Notes: generated from the sequence alone by a model not told the origin. A DNA stretch of 64,000 nucleotides from Caballeronia sp. LZ062 (GCF_031450785.1 NZ_JARTWB010000002.1:2948874-3012873); one strand, 5' to 3'. Shown: positions 9,577-19,690, numbered from the stretch's first letter. Numbers and translations: made by a program.

Positions 9577-9894
9577 ATGACAGACCAGGAATACCTGACC
9601 TTGGCGGAGGCCGTGCTGACGGCGATCGAGCGGTCCGTCGACCAGGCCGAAGCCGATATCGAATTCGAGCGAAGCGGCAACGTGTTGACGCTCGAATTCG
9701 AGAACCGCACGAAGGTGATCGTGAATCTTCAGCCGCCGAAACACGAAATCTGGCTCGCGGCGAAGGCGGGCGGATTTCACTACAAATATGTCGACGGCAA
9801 GTGGCGCGACACCCGCGACAACACGGAGTTCTTCGCCGCGCTCACGCAATATTCGACCGCACAGGCAGGCGAGCCGGTCAGCTTCAAAGCGTGA
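9577..9894 (+). CDS. cyaY: Iron donor protein CyaY (bacterial frataxin)
   Basis: An acidic iron-binding protein that modulates iron-sulfur cluster assembly on the IscS/IscU machinery. The product is 105 residues, essentially the E. coli length. The acidic first helix ([14 protein letters not shown]... with [10 protein letters not shown]) and the conserved beta-sheet segment [18 protein letters not shown] are typical of frataxins. I chose the ATG at 9577 because GGAG lies 6 nt upstream; an ATG four codons earlier has no such site. It is divergent from lptM (35 bp) and convergent with ponA (21 bp, no clear terminator). Confidence 0.95.
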   Translation: MTDQEYLTLAEAVLTAIERSVDQAEADIEFERSGNVLTLEFENRTKVIVNLQPPKHEIWLAAKAGGFHYKYVDGKWRDTRDNTEFFAALTQYSTAQAGEPVSFKA

Positions 9895-9915
9895 CCGGCG
9901 CGGGGCGCGCGATGC

Positions 9916-12327
9916 TCACTGCCCCTTGAACAGATTCATGATGTCCTGCTTTTCCTGTTCGCCGACATCCGGCGCGGGCGCGGTCACGCCCGACACGCCG
10001 CCTTCCTGCGGCGGCGCCTGACTGACGCCGATGGTCGCGATAAACCCGTGGCCCGGCGTCATGTCGTCGTAGTACAGCTCGCCGCCGAGCGATTTCACGT
10101 CGGGCGGCATCAACGGCTTGTACTCGGGCACGCCTTGCAGCGCGCGGCCCATGTAGTCCATCCAGACGGGCAGCGCGAGTCCGCCGCCCGTTTCCTTGTC
10201 GCCGAGGCTGCGCGGATTGTCGTAGCCGACCCACGCAATCGCCACGAGCGAACGCTGATAGCCGGCGAACCAGGCGTCGCGCGAATCGTTCGTCGTGCCG
10301 GTCTTGCCGGCCAGATCGCTGCGCTTGAGCTGGTTCGTCTTCGCCGCCGTGCCGTGCTGCGCGACGCTTTGCAGCAGACTGTTCATCACGTAAGCGTTGC
10401 GCGGCGTGATGGCGAGCGGCGCTGTTTGCTGCGCGACGAGCGGTTGCGGGTGCGACACGACCGCGCCGTACGGATCGGTGATATCGGCAATCAGATACGG
10501 ATTCACCCGATAGCCGCCGTTTGCGAACACCGCATAGCCCGCCGCCATTTGCAGCGGCGTGACGAGGCCCGCGCCGAGCGCCATCGGCAGATAGGCGGGA
10601 TGACGGTCCGCGTCGAAACCAAAACGCGTGATGTACTGCTGCCCGTACTTCGTGCCGATGGTGTTCAGAATGCGGATCGACACCATGTTCTTCGACTTCT
10701 GGAGCGCGGTGCGCATGGTCATCGGGCCGTCGAAGCCGCCGCCGTAGTTCTTCGGCTCCCACGCCTGACCGCCGGTTTCGGCGGCGGTGAAGAAGAGCGG
10801 CCCGTCGTTGATGATCGTCGCTGGCGACAGACCCTTCTCCAGCGAGGCCGAATAGATGAACGGCTTGAAGCTCGATCCCGGCTGACGCCACGCTTGCGTC
10901 ACGTGATTGAACTTGTTCTTGTTGAAATCGAATCCGCCGACGAGCGCGCGGATCGCGCCGTCCTGCGGCACCATCGAAATGAGCGCGCCTTCCACTTGCG
11001 GCAGTTGCGTGATGGTCCAGTCGCCGTCATCGTTTTTCACGAGCCGCACGATGGCGCCGGGGCGAATGCGCTGGTTCGGCTGCGCGCGCGGCGAAAGCGC
11101 ATTCGCGACGAAGCGCAGGTTGCTGCCGCTCACGGTGGCCACGTTGCCGTCGATGAAGCTGGCCTTCACTTCCTTCGTGCTCGCCGCAGTGACAACCGCC
11201 GCGACGATCTCGCCGTTGTCCGGATGCTCGGCGAGCGCGTCGTCGATAGCCTGTTCGCGGTCGTCCGCTTTCGACGGCAGATCGATGAAACCCTCCGGCC
11301 CGCGATAGCCGTGACGCCGTTCGTAGTCCATCAGCCCTTTGCGCACGGCGCGATAGGCGGCGTCCTGATCGGCGGAATCGATGGTCGTCACTACGTTGAG
11401 GCCGCGCGTGTACGCTTCTTCGCGGTACTGCGCGTACATCATCTGGCGCACCATTTCCGCCACGTACTCGGCGTGCACGCTGAATTCGCGGCCCTGGCCC
11501 TTCACGACGAGCGGCTGCTTCGTCGCCTGCTCGTACTGGTCCTCGGTTATGAAGCCGAGTTCGCGCATGCGCTGAAGGATGTACTCCTGCCGAACCTTCG
11601 CGCGCTTCGGATTCACTACCGGGTTATAGGCCGACGGCGCTTTCGGCAAACCCGCGAGCATCGCGGCTTCGGCGAGCGTGATGTCTTTCAGATCCTTGCC
11701 GAAATAGACGCGCGCCGCGCTGGCAAAACCATACGCGCGCTGCCCGAGATAGATCTGATTCATGTACACCTCGAGAATCTGATCTTTCGTCAACGCGCGC
11801 TCGATCTTGTACGCGAGCAGCATTTCGTAGATCTTGCGCGTATAGGTCTTTTCGCTCGACAGGAAGAAGTTGCGCGCGACCTGCATGGTGATCGTGCTCG
11901 CGCCCTGCGACGCGTGGCCGTTCGTCAGCGCGACGCTGCCCGCGCGCAGGATGCCGGTGAGATCGACGCCGCCGTGATCGTAGAAACGCGCATCCTCGAT
12001 GGCCAGCACGGCCTTCTTCAGATGATCGGGCACGTCCTGAATGCGCACGACGCTGCGGCGTTCCTCGCCGAATTCGCCGATCAGCACGTGGTCCGCCGTA
12101 TAAATGCGCAGCGGCACCTTCGGGCGATAGTCGGTCAATGCTTCGAGGGACGGCAGATTCGGCATCGCGACGACGAGCGCATAACCCAGAACCAGTCCAG
12201 CGCAGACGATCAACGCGAAAACGCTGACGAGAAATCCGAGAAGCAGCCGTGTGTACCAGGGGCGTCGAGCCTTCTTCGGCCGTTCGGGCGGCGTGGCAGG
12301 CGGATTGGTCGGGGAAGAGGATTGCAT
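9916..12327 (-). CDS. ponA: Penicillin-binding protein 1A (bifunctional transglycosylase/transpeptidase)
   Basis: A class A PBP that polymerises lipid II into glycan strands and crosslinks them at the cell wall. The product is 803 residues from the ATG at 12325-12327. A cytoplasmic tail precedes one membrane anchor (about 28-50). The glycosyltransferase domain carries the catalytic EDARFYDHGGVD motif, and an OB-like insert follows. The transpeptidase domain shows the nucleophile motif SSFKPF, then SKN and KTGTT. Upstream in-frame codons to 12486 lack support and would add a non-family segment before the anchor. It is divergent from the pilMNOPQ operon, the classical mrcA/pilM arrangement of beta- and gammaproteobacteria. 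Confidence 0.96.
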   Translation of the reverse strand: MQSSSPTNPPATPPERPKKARRPWYTRLLLGFLVSVFALIVCAGLVLGYALVVAMPNLPSLEALTDYRPKVPLRIYTADHVLIGEFGEERRSVVRIQDVPDHLKKAVLAIEDARFYDHGGVDLTGILRAGSVALTNGHASQGASTITMQVARNFFLSSEKTYTRKIYEMLLAYKIERALTKDQILEVYMNQIYLGQRAYGFASAARVYFGKDLKDITLAEAAMLAGLPKAPSAYNPVVNPKRAKVRQEYILQRMRELGFITEDQYEQATKQPLVVKGQGREFSVHAEYVAEMVRQMMYAQYREEAYTRGLNVVTTIDSADQDAAYRAVRKGLMDYERRHGYRGPEGFIDLPSKADDREQAIDDALAEHPDNGEIVAAVVTAASTKEVKASFIDGNVATVSGSNLRFVANALSPRAQPNQRIRPGAIVRLVKNDDGDWTITQLPQVEGALISMVPQDGAIRALVGGFDFNKNKFNHVTQAWRQPGSSFKPFIYSASLEKGLSPATIINDGPLFFTAAETGGQAWEPKNYGGGFDGPMTMRTALQKSKNMVSIRILNTIGTKYGQQYITRFGFDADRHPAYLPMALGAGLVTPLQMAAGYAVFANGGYRVNPYLIADITDPYGAVVSHPQPLVAQQTAPLAITPRNAYVMNSLLQSVAQHGTAAKTNQLKRSDLAGKTGTTNDSRDAWFAGYQRSLVAIAWVGYDNPRSLGDKETGGGLALPVWMDYMGRALQGVPEYKPLMPPDVKSLGGELYYDDMTPGHGFIATIGVSQAPPQEGGVSGVTAPAPDVGEQEKQDIMNLFKGQ

Positions 12328-12483
12328 AGCACCACCAAAAACAGTCCCGCGATTATAGCCGTCCGGGTTTCGGGTTTTTCCTAGGGACTCCAGACACCTG
12401 ACCGATGCATCGCGCCGGCTTTTCGTCACTCCAACAATACCCGCGATAGCCCGGCAAAACATCCTGCCACCGCACGCGTTAGC

Positions 12484-12497
12484 CATTCGGCCGAATG
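12484..12497. repeat. 14-bp perfect palindrome upstream of pilM
   Basis: CATTCGGCCGAATG is perfectly self-complementary and sits about 83 bp before the pilM start in the 252 bp ponA/pilM divergent gap. It could be an operator for a dimeric regulator; nothing else in the gap is recognisable. Confidence 0.4.
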
Positions 12498-12579
12498 TTC
12501 GCCGTGCGCCGCCGTCACGACAATTCTTCTACTGCAAGCGCACGAACGGTTCGGCGCGCGAGTAAGAGAAGGAGTAGTC

Positions 12580-13578
12580 ATGAGAAACGAAAATGCCTTT
12601 CGCGGCACGATGCTGACGGTCACGCGCCGGTTCGCGGCGGGCATCGACGTCAGCGAGGACGCGGTGCGCATCGCCGTGTTGAGCCGGCGCTTGAAAAGGG
12701 ACTCGACGGTGTGCGTCGAACATCTCGACGCGGTGCCGCTCGCGCCGGGCGCGGTAGTCGAAAGCGAGTTCGTCGACCGTGCGGCCGTCGCGGCGGCGCT
12801 GCGCGAGGCGGTCGCGCGCCTGCCGCAGAACGGCGCGTGGCGCGCCCTGCGTTGCGCCATGGGCCTGCCCGCATCCGCGACGCACAGCACGCGCGTGCCG
12901 CTCGCGCGCCTGATCGAGACGCGCGAGCCGGACATGGCGGCCATCGGCGCCGACCCGTGCGGCCTGCTGGAGCCTGCGGTCCTTGCCGAGGCCGAGCGCG
13001 TGTCGGGAATCGAGCGCAGCGCGCTCGCGGTCGACTGGTCCGTGCACGCGCGCGCAAACGGCCAGCCCGACGTGGCGATCTCCGCGACGGCGCGCCAGCA
13101 CGTCGAGGCGCGCGTGGAAACGGCGGCTGCGGCCGGCATCGCGTTGTGCGCAATCGACGGCGAGCCCGCCGCCGCACTGCGCGCGATGCGTCATTCCGGC
13201 AAAACCGAGCTGGGCTCCGAGGCACGTTATCTAGCCTGCTGGCTGGACAGCGGCGGGCTGTACGGATGGCTCGTCAACGCAGCCGAGGTCGAGCGCGAAG
13301 TGCGCTATCCCGCGCCGGAGTACGCCAGCGCCACCGATGCGTTGCGCGATCTGGCCGGCGCCACGCCGCCCGGCTGCATCTTCGTGGGCGGCCAGGAGAA
13401 ATTGCTGGCGCAGGCGCAACTTTCCCTTCCGGCGCTGACGCGAGTCTTCGGCTGTCCGGCATTGCCGTTCGAGTCGGCTCCGTACTGCCACGGCGCATCC
13501 GCGATTCCGGGGGCGCTGAAGCATTCGCCGCTTTTCGCGGTCGCGTTCGGGCTCGCGCTGCGCGAGGTGCTGCAATGA
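12580..13578 (+). CDS. pilM: Type IV pilus assembly protein PilM-like, actin-fold ATPase
   Basis: A cytoplasmic actin-like protein that binds the N-terminus of PilN and links the pilus motor to the envelope alignment complex. The 332-residue product is slightly shorter than the usual roughly 350. It begins its fold with GIDVSEDAVRIAVLS, the PilM/FtsA-like phosphate-1 region, and divergence is substantial beyond that. The ATG at 12580 has a strong AAGGAG 5 nt upstream. It is the first of four coupled genes with ATGA or GTGA overlaps (pilN, pilO-P, pilQ). The identification rests on this context plus the N-terminal motif. Confidence 0.82.
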   Translation: MRNENAFRGTMLTVTRRFAAGIDVSEDAVRIAVLSRRLKRDSTVCVEHLDAVPLAPGAVVESEFVDRAAVAAALREAVARLPQNGAWRALRCAMGLPASATHSTRVPLARLIETREPDMAAIGADPCGLLEPAVLAEAERVSGIERSALAVDWSVHARANGQPDVAISATARQHVEARVETAAAAGIALCAIDGEPAAALRAMRHSGKTELGSEARYLACWLDSGGLYGWLVNAAEVEREVRYPAPEYASATDALRDLAGATPPGCIFVGGQEKLLAQAQLSLPALTRVFGCPALPFESAPYCHGASAIPGALKHSPLFAVAFGLALREVLQ

Positions 13579-14243
13579 CGAGCGTCGCGACTGTCGAGGG
13601 TTTCAACCTGCTTCCTCACCGGGCGCGAAGGCGTCGCTCGCTGCGCCGTCAGCGGTTCGCCATTCTGGCTGCCGCCGGACTGGCGGGATGCGCGGCCGTT
13701 GGCGGCGTCGTCGGCTGGGACGCGTTCCAGCAGGCGCGTCTGGACGACCGCCGCATCGCGCTCGAAACGACGTTGCGTGCGTCGAGCGCACACATCGACG
13801 AACACGCCCGGCTGCTGCGCACTGAAGCCGAACGGCGTCGCGCACGCGAGGCCGCGCAACCGCTCGCCGGGCCGCGCGATCGCTTTCTCGCGCTGCTGGA
13901 TGCGCTCGCCGAGGCGCCCGCTCCGGGCGATGTCGCGCTCCAGCGCGTTACGCAGCGCGCCGACGAGGTCGAACTCGCCGCGCTCGCGCCCGACTCGCAA
14001 ATGGCGGCGCGCTGGTTGAAGCGTCTGGAAGCGCTGCGCGGTGTGCAATCGGTGGAAGTGGTCGAGATGAAGCGGCGCGCGGAAACCGTAGCGCCGGGAA
14101 GGCGAGAAACCGTCGCGTCGCGTGATTCCGCCGCTGAACGATACGAATTCACCGCGCTCGTGCGCTATGCGTCGGCGGACGGGACGACACGACCCGCGAG
14201 GCCCGCGGGCGCGAAGGCGTCGACTGAAAGGAGGACCCGATGA
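13575..14243 (+). CDS. pilN: Type IV pilus assembly protein PilN
   Basis: A bitopic inner-membrane protein of the alignment complex; its short cytoplasmic tail docks on PilM. The 222-residue product begins with the tail motif FNLLPHR (near residues 10-16), equivalent to the INLLP motif recognised by PilM. A membrane helix follows at about 28-48, then an Arg-rich periplasmic coiled-coil and a ferredoxin-like domain. The ATG overlaps the pilM stop by four bases. The frame is open far upstream inside pilM, but only this start gives the PilN N-terminus. Confidence 0.88.
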   Translation: MTSVATVEGFNLLPHRARRRRSLRRQRFAILAAAGLAGCAAVGGVVGWDAFQQARLDDRRIALETTLRASSAHIDEHARLLRTEAERRRAREAAQPLAGPRDRFLALLDALAEAPAPGDVALQRVTQRADEVELAALAPDSQMAARWLKRLEALRGVQSVEVVEMKRRAETVAPGRRETVASRDSAAERYEFTALVRYASADGTTRPARPAGAKASTERRTR

Positions 14244-15103
14244 GCGTTATCACCCTGCATTCCCTGGCGCGGCAACGGCCGCTCATTCTTCAGCCACTCG
14301 ACCAATGGTCGAAACGCAGGACTGCCATCACCGCGCTTGTGTTTGCGTTCGTCGTATCCGCGCTCGGGGTGCAAGGCTGGCGCACCTCCGGCGTGATCCA
14401 GCTCGATGCAAGCCGCGCCGCGCTTGTCGCGACGCAGCGCAAGCTGGACGACGTCGGGCGCGTCGTCGCCGAACTGCCCGATCTGCAGCGGCGCGTCGCG
14501 GCGAGCGCGATGAAGCCCGAAAGCTGGACCGCCGCCGATGCGCTGCACGCCGTCGCCGCGCTCGCCACACAGAACGGACTGCGCGTGGCGGAGATCGACC
14601 CTCAGCCGACTAAAAACGGCATGTCCCGATCGACGCCGACGCCCTCCGAGCGCGCGCTGACGTTTCGCGCCGAAGGCGCCTTTCCCGAGATCCGGCGTTT
14701 TCTCGAAGCTCTTGCCGGACTGCCGCGCCTGGTCGTGCCTGAAGCCGTCCAGATCAGGCGGCAAGCCGGTGCGCTGACCATCGACGCGACGCTGCGCATT
14801 TACGACTCGTTGCCCGCCGTGCCGCTCGCGGAGCCGCCGCGCATGGACGCGTTCATCGTCGATCCTTTCGGGAAGGGCGGCGCCGACGGACTTTCGCGTG
14901 GAGCAGGCATGCTGCTCGTGGGCACGCTGGTCGGACGGCATCGCGCGATGGCGCTCGTGCAGGGCGCGAAAAGCGTCGAGCATGTCGAGCCGGGGCAGAC
15001 AATTGGCGATGAGCGGCTCCAGCGCGTGCAGCCGCGCGCCATCCAACTGGCAAGCGGCCAAGGCGCAATTCGCACGCTGACTTTCGCGGAGGACGGCAAG
15101 TGA
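14240..15103 (+). CDS. pilO: Type IV pilus protein, PilO with C-terminal PilP-like domain
   Basis: The inner-membrane partner of PilN. The 287-residue product has a membrane helix at about 30-50, a coiled-coil, and a PilO-type periplasmic domain to about residue 190. A second block follows, beginning FIVDPFGKGG and continuing LLVGTLVGRHRAMALVQGA...VEPGQTIGDERLQRVQPRAIQL. This matches the beta-sandwich pattern of PilP (a DPF, then VGTL, then repeated hydrophobic strands ending in a RV.PRAI.L element). No separate pilP occurs between this gene and pilQ, so I read it as a PilO-PilP fusion. The ATG overlaps the pilN stop, preceded by AAAGGAGG. The fusion is an inference from sequence pattern. Confidence 0.82.
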   Translation: MSVITLHSLARQRPLILQPLDQWSKRRTAITALVFAFVVSALGVQGWRTSGVIQLDASRAALVATQRKLDDVGRVVAELPDLQRRVAASAMKPESWTAADALHAVAALATQNGLRVAEIDPQPTKNGMSRSTPTPSERALTFRAEGAFPEIRRFLEALAGLPRLVVPEAVQIRRQAGALTIDATLRIYDSLPAVPLAEPPRMDAFIVDPFGKGGADGLSRGAGMLLVGTLVGRHRAMALVQGAKSVEHVEPGQTIGDERLQRVQPRAIQLASGQGAIRTLTFAEDGK

Positions 15104-16623
15104 GCGCGTCCGTTTCCATTCTGCGCGCCCTGGGCGTCGCGGCGCTTTTCTTGGCGCGAGCGGTGGCGGCAGTCGAAAGCGGCGATGCGGCGGTCGCGCC
15201 TTTGCCGCCGCTGCCGGCAGCGTTCGACACCTTGCCGACCGACCAGTTCGCTGTCGATACGAGCGTGCCGTTGGCGTCGCCGCCGCCGTCGCCGTCGCCG
15301 TCCGCGCAACCCGCCGCCAGCGCCGCGAGCGCCGACGAGCCGCTCGAAGGCCCGCCCGTGCCGCTGCCGCAATTGCAACGGCTGAGTGCATCGGGTAACG
15401 CGCGTCCCGCCGCCGACGACGGCAAGCCGGTCACGCTCGACCTCAAAAACGCGGACCTCAGCGCCGCGCTGCAGAGCTTCGCGCGTTTTACCGGGCTCAA
15501 CATCATCGCGAGCGAGAAGGTGCGCGGGCAGGTGTCGATCAATCTGGCTGCGGTGCCGTGGCGGCGCGCGTTCGACACGCTTCTCGACGTGAACGGACTC
15601 GCCATGGAGCAGCACGGCAACGTAATCTGGGTCGCGCCGCTCGCCGAACTGGCGGCCCGCGAAAAGCTGCGTTACGAAGCTCACGCCCGTGCCGCCGACC
15701 TGGAACCGCTCGCAAGCCGCACCTTTCTGCTGCGCTATCCGCGCGCCGACGACGTCCGCAAGCTGCTTACCGGCTCCGGAACGCAGCGCGTGCTGTCCAA
15801 GCGCGGTTCCGCGATGGCCGACATGCGCACGAACCTGCTCTTCGTGACCGACCTCGACGCACGCGTGCAGCAGATCGCCGAGCTGATCGCCGCCATCGAC
15901 AAGCCGACGCCGCAGGTCATGATCGAAGCACGGATCGTGGAAGGCGAGACCGGGTTGTCGCGCAATCTGGGCGTGAAGCTGGGCGTCGCGCCGACGGGCG
16001 ATACGGCGCGTGGCATCGCGGGCGGCAAGGACGGCGTGGTATACGATCTGTCGGCGCAGCCGCTCAACGGTTTCGACGCGGCCACGGCCGGGCTCACGCT
16101 GTTCGCGGCGCAGGCCACGCGGCTGCTCGACATCCAGCTGAGCGCGCTCGAAGCGGAAGGGCGCGGCAAGGTCGTGTCACGGCCGCGCGTCGTGACGGCG
16201 GACCGCGCAAAGGCTATCGTCGAGCAAGGTACCGAGCTGCCTTATCAGGCAAAAGTCGGCAATGGCGTTTCCGGCGTGCAGTTTCGGCGCGCTGCGCTCA
16301 AACTGGAGGTCGAGCCGCAGATCACGCCGCACGGGCACGTCGTGCTGGATCTGGACGTGGCGAAAGACAGCGTCGGCGAGCAGACGGCGTCGGGGCCCGC
16401 CATCAATACGAAGCACGTGCAGACGCGCGTCGAAGTCGAGGACGGCGGCACGGTGGCGATCGGCGGTATCTATTCCGACGATGACCGCGAGGACGTGACC
16501 GGCGTGCCGGGGCTGATGAGACTGCCGCTCGTCGGCTGGCTGTTCCGGCACGACGCCCGACGCAAGCTGCACAGCGAGCTGGTTATCCTGATCACCCCGC
16601 ATGTGATTGCATCGGACGGATAG
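15100..16623 (+). CDS. pilQ: Type IV pilus secretin PilQ
   Basis: The outer-membrane secretin through which the pilus fibre exits. The GTG at 15100 overlaps the preceding stop (GTGA). The 507-residue product has a signal peptide in its first 25 residues and a Pro/Ser/Ala linker (about 48-75). A STN/N0-like domain follows ([20 protein letters not shown], from about 108), then a secretin N1 domain. The C-terminal secretin gate ends in the typical [14 protein letters not shown] and [11 protein letters not shown]. It is shorter than many PilQ proteins (around 700 residues) because it has no N-terminal AMIN peptidoglycan-binding repeats. Confidence 0.93.
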   Translation: MSASVSILRALGVAALFLARAVAAVESGDAAVAPLPPLPAAFDTLPTDQFAVDTSVPLASPPPSPSPSAQPAASAASADEPLEGPPVPLPQLQRLSASGNARPAADDGKPVTLDLKNADLSAALQSFARFTGLNIIASEKVRGQVSINLAAVPWRRAFDTLLDVNGLAMEQHGNVIWVAPLAELAAREKLRYEAHARAADLEPLASRTFLLRYPRADDVRKLLTGSGTQRVLSKRGSAMADMRTNLLFVTDLDARVQQIAELIAAIDKPTPQVMIEARIVEGETGLSRNLGVKLGVAPTGDTARGIAGGKDGVVYDLSAQPLNGFDAATAGLTLFAAQATRLLDIQLSALEAEGRGKVVSRPRVVTADRAKAIVEQGTELPYQAKVGNGVSGVQFRRAALKLEVEPQITPHGHVVLDLDVAKDSVGEQTASGPAINTKHVQTRVEVEDGGTVAIGGIYSDDDREDVTGVPGLMRLPLVGWLFRHDARRKLHSELVILITPHVIASDG

Positions 16624-16726
16624 GCCGGATGCGGCCGGGCCGGCGCGGCGGCCTCGACTCGACAAAGCGGGCGGTTTGCCCTTAAGCTGCCGCACGAACG
16701 AATTCGATACCTCGAAAGGATTGACG

Positions 16727-17278
16727 TTGCAGGAAGGGCACGCGAACGCGAACATTTTTTTCGTCGGACTCATGGGGGCGGGCAAAACCACCGTGGGCCG
16801 CGCGGTTGCGCGCCGGTTGCAGCGCGATTTCATCGACTCGGACCTGGAAATCGAAGCGCGCACCGGCGCGCGTATTCCGGTCATCTGGGAACTGGAAGGC
16901 GAGAGCGGATTTCGTCAGCGCGAAGTGAATGTCATCGACGAGCTGTCGCAGAAGAGCGGCATCGTGCTGGCGACCGGCGGCGGCGCGGTGTTGCGGCCGG
17001 AGAATCGCGAACATCTGAGGAATCGCGGCATCGTCATTTATCTTCGCGCCAATCCACACGATCTCTGGCAGCGCACGCGCCGCGACAAGAACCGGCCGCT
17101 TTTGCAAACCGACGACCCGCGCGGCAAGCTCGAAACGCTTTTTCGAACGCGCGATCCGCTCTATCACGAGTGCGCGCACTTCGTCGTGGAGACCGGCCGT
17201 CCGACCGTCAACGCGCTCGTCAACATGGTCCTGATGCAACTGGAGGTGGCCGGCGTCATCAAGTCGGCTGAGTCATAA
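16727..17278 (+). CDS. aroK: Shikimate kinase
   Basis: Phosphorylates shikimate at the 3-hydroxyl using ATP, in the chorismate pathway. The product is 183 residues with P-loop GLMGAGKTT at about residues 14-22. The shikimate-binding region contains [11 protein letters not shown] and TGGGAVLR, and the lid is RDKNRPLL. I chose the TTG at 16727 because AAAGGA lies 6 nt upstream at 16715-16720 and the resulting [17 protein letters not shown] matches the expected family N-terminus. A longer frame back to an ATG at 16607 overlaps pilQ. The stop overlaps the aroB start by one base, so aroKB is coupled. Confidence 0.95.
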   Translation: MQEGHANANIFFVGLMGAGKTTVGRAVARRLQRDFIDSDLEIEARTGARIPVIWELEGESGFRQREVNVIDELSQKSGIVLATGGGAVLRPENREHLRNRGIVIYLRANPHDLWQRTRRDKNRPLLQTDDPRGKLETLFRTRDPLYHECAHFVVETGRPTVNALVNMVLMQLEVAGVIKSAES

Positions 17279-18375
17279 TGTCCGCCATGATTACCCCAAC
17301 GATCACCGTCAACGTCGAGTTAGGCGAGCGCGCCTATCCCATTCATATTGGTGCGGGCGTCATGAGCCGCACCGAGCTTTTCGCGCCGCATATCAAGGGT
17401 TCGTCGGTTGCAATCGTCAGTAACGCCACCGTCGATCCGCTTTACGGCGACACGCTGCGCGCCGCGCTCGAACCGCTCGGCAAGAAGGTGACGACCGTCG
17501 TGCTGCCCGACGGCGAAGCGCACAAAAACTGGGAAACGCTCAACACCATTTTCGACGCGCTGCTTTCGAATCGCGCGGACCGAAAGACGACGCTCATCGC
17601 GCTCGGCGGCGGCGTCGTCGGCGACATGACCGGCTTCGCGGCGGCGTGCTACATGCGCGGCGTGCCGTTCATCCAGGTGCCGACCACGCTGCTTGCGCAA
17701 GTGGATTCGTCGGTGGGCGGCAAGACCGGCATCAATCATCCGCTCGGCAAGAACATGATCGGCGCGTTCTATCAGCCGCAAGCGGTCATCGCGGATATCG
17801 GCGCGCTGCACACGTTGCCTGCGCGCGAACTGGCGGCGGGTATCGCGGAAGTCATCAAGACGGGCGCAATCGCCGATGCCGAGTTCTTCGAGTGGATCGA
17901 AGCGAACATCGGGGCTTTGAACGACCGCGACGAAAGCGCGCTGGCGCACGCGGTCAAGCGCTCGTGCGAAATCAAGGCTTCCGTGGTGGCGTCGGACGAG
18001 CGCGAAGGCGGACAGCGCGCGATCCTCAATTTCGGCCACACGTTCGGCCACGCCATCGAAGCCGGGCTCGGCTACGGCGAGTGGCTGCACGGCGAGGCGG
18101 TCGGCTGCGGCATGGTGATGGCGGCGGACTTGTCCGTGCGCTTGGGCAGGCTCGACGACGCTGCGCGCAAGCGGCTCGTGCGTGTGATCGAAGCGGCGAA
18201 GCTGCCCGTAACGGCGCCGAAGCTCGGCGACGACCGTTACATCGACCTGATGAAGGTCGACAAAAAGGCCGAAGCCGGGGAAATCAAATTCATTCTGCTG
18301 ACCCGCTTCGGCGCGACGGAAATCACCGGCGCGCCCGATCAGGCCGTGCGCGAGACGCTCGCTGCCAGCGTCTGA
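17278..18375 (+). CDS. aroB: 3-dehydroquinate synthase
   Basis: Converts DAHP to 3-dehydroquinate, the second step of the shikimate pathway, using NAD and a divalent metal. The 365-residue product has the NAD-binding [14 protein letters not shown] and the substrate segment [19 protein letters not shown]. It also has the metal-ligand regions around HGEAVGCGM and [10 protein letters not shown], all hallmarks of the family. The ATG at 17278 shares its first base with the aroK stop; a second ATG three codons later is equally possible. The aroK-aroB order is the canonical one. Confidence 0.97.
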   Translation: MSAMITPTITVNVELGERAYPIHIGAGVMSRTELFAPHIKGSSVAIVSNATVDPLYGDTLRAALEPLGKKVTTVVLPDGEAHKNWETLNTIFDALLSNRADRKTTLIALGGGVVGDMTGFAAACYMRGVPFIQVPTTLLAQVDSSVGGKTGINHPLGKNMIGAFYQPQAVIADIGALHTLPARELAAGIAEVIKTGAIADAEFFEWIEANIGALNDRDESALAHAVKRSCEIKASVVASDEREGGQRAILNFGHTFGHAIEAGLGYGEWLHGEAVGCGMVMAADLSVRLGRLDDAARKRLVRVIEAAKLPVTAPKLGDDRYIDLMKVDKKAEAGEIKFILLTRFGATEITGAPDQAVRETLAASV

Positions 18376-18404
18376 TCGATCAAGCATCAGCCGGGACCAC
18401 GACG

Positions 18405-19643
18405 ATGCACGACGAAGCGGAGCCGCCGGTGAGCGAAACAGAAGCTGATTGTGGAGTGCCCTCGTCGCTTGTGCTGGAGGCGCATCTCGCGCCTTACGCC
18501 GCGCGCTCGTCACTCTCGCGCGGGCGCCGGCATACGGAGCCGCCGCCCGCCGCACGCACCGAGTTCCAGCGCGACCGCGACCGCATCGTGCATTCGACGG
18601 CCTTTCGCCGGCTCGAGTACAAGACGCAGGTCTTCGTGAATCACGAAGGCGATCTTTTTCGCACGCGTCTCACGCATAGTCTGGAAGTCGCGCAGATCGC
18701 GCGGTCGGTGGCGCGCAATCTGCGGCTCAACGAGGATCTGGTCGAAGCGATATCGCTCGCGCACGATCTCGGGCATACGCCGTTCGGCCACGCCGGTCAG
18801 GATGCGCTCAACGAATGCATGCGCGATCACGGCGGGTTCGAACACAATCTGCAAAGCCTCGCGGTCGTCGATCAACTCGAAGAGCACTACGGCGCGTTCA
18901 ACGGCCTGAACCTGTGCTTCGAGACGCGGGAAGGCATTCTCAAGCATTGTTCACGTGAGAACGCACGGCAGCTCGGCGATCTTGGCGAACGGTTCCTCGC
19001 GGGCAAACAACCTTCGCTCGAAGCGCAGATCGCGAACGTCGCGGACGAAATCGCCTACAACAATCACGATGTGGACGACGGCCTGCGCTCCGGCCTCATC
19101 ACGCTCGAACAGCTCGCGGAAGTGAGCTTGTGGCACACGCACTTCGCAGCCGCGCGCGCGGAATATCCCGCCATCGAAGGGCGCAGGCTGATTCACGAGA
19201 CCATTCGGCGCATCATCAATACGCTGATCGTCGATCTGATCGAAGCCACGAGCCGCAATCTCGCGCGCGCCGCGCCCGCCTCGCTCGACGATGTGCGCAA
19301 TTCGCCGCCGCTCGTCGCACATAGCGAAGAAGTCGCCGCGCAAGCCGCCACGCTCAAGCGCTTTCTTTTCAAGAACCTCTACCGCCATTACCGCGTGATG
19401 CGCATGGCCAATAAGGCGAGGCGCGTGGTGACGGGGCTCTTCGATGCCTTCACCGAAGACCCGCGCCTCTTGCCGCCGGCGTATCAGGCGCGCATCGCGG
19501 TTGCGGAGGAATCGGCGAACGACCCCGCCGCGCCGAGCCACAACAGCACGCAGGCGCGGCTCATCGCGCACTACATCGCCGGCATGACGGACCGGTACGC
19601 ACTGAAAGAATATCAACGCCTGTTTGTCATCGACAACAACTAA
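18405..19643 (+). CDS. dgt: Deoxyguanosinetriphosphate triphosphohydrolase-like protein
   Basis: An HD-domain hydrolase that splits dGTP (or other dNTPs in the shorter class) to nucleoside and triphosphate, affecting nucleotide pools. The 412-residue product shows the metal-binding HD signature: [15 protein letters not shown], then [16 protein letters not shown], then later NHDVDDG. Length matches the type 2 dNTPase-like family rather than E. coli Dgt (about 505). The start is the ATG at 18405. A GTG at about 18430 with GGAG 7 nt before it is a credible alternative that would shorten the variable N-terminus. It follows aroB by 29 bp, as in many betaproteobacteria. Confidence 0.93.
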   Translation: MHDEAEPPVSETEADCGVPSSLVLEAHLAPYAARSSLSRGRRHTEPPPAARTEFQRDRDRIVHSTAFRRLEYKTQVFVNHEGDLFRTRLTHSLEVAQIARSVARNLRLNEDLVEAISLAHDLGHTPFGHAGQDALNECMRDHGGFEHNLQSLAVVDQLEEHYGAFNGLNLCFETREGILKHCSRENARQLGDLGERFLAGKQPSLEAQIANVADEIAYNNHDVDDGLRSGLITLEQLAEVSLWHTHFAAARAEYPAIEGRRLIHETIRRIINTLIVDLIEATSRNLARAAPASLDDVRNSPPLVAHSEEVAAQAATLKRFLFKNLYRHYRVMRMANKARRVVTGLFDAFTEDPRLLPPAYQARIAVAEESANDPAAPSHNSTQARLIAHYIAGMTDRYALKEYQRLFVIDNN

Positions 19644-19690
19644 CATCGCGCGTTTCAAGCGCAGACGTTCGACAACCGGAGACTCAATCG

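Noticed and set aside
10048..12384. A 778-codon plus-strand frame antisense to ponA
   Set aside because: Composition is the Arg/Ala/His-rich pattern of a GC-rich shadow frame, and no conserved motif is visible.
12495..13574. Long in-frame upstream extension of pilN across pilM
   Set aside because: The segment is an Arg-rich shadow of pilM; the PilN N-terminal motif FNLLP begins right after the ATG at 13575.
19600..19690. A Pho box upstream of ugpB (CTGTTTGTCATCGACA near the end of dgt)
   Set aside because: It does not contain two CTGTCAT-like 7-mers with 4-bp spacing, so PhoB control cannot be claimed from sequence.
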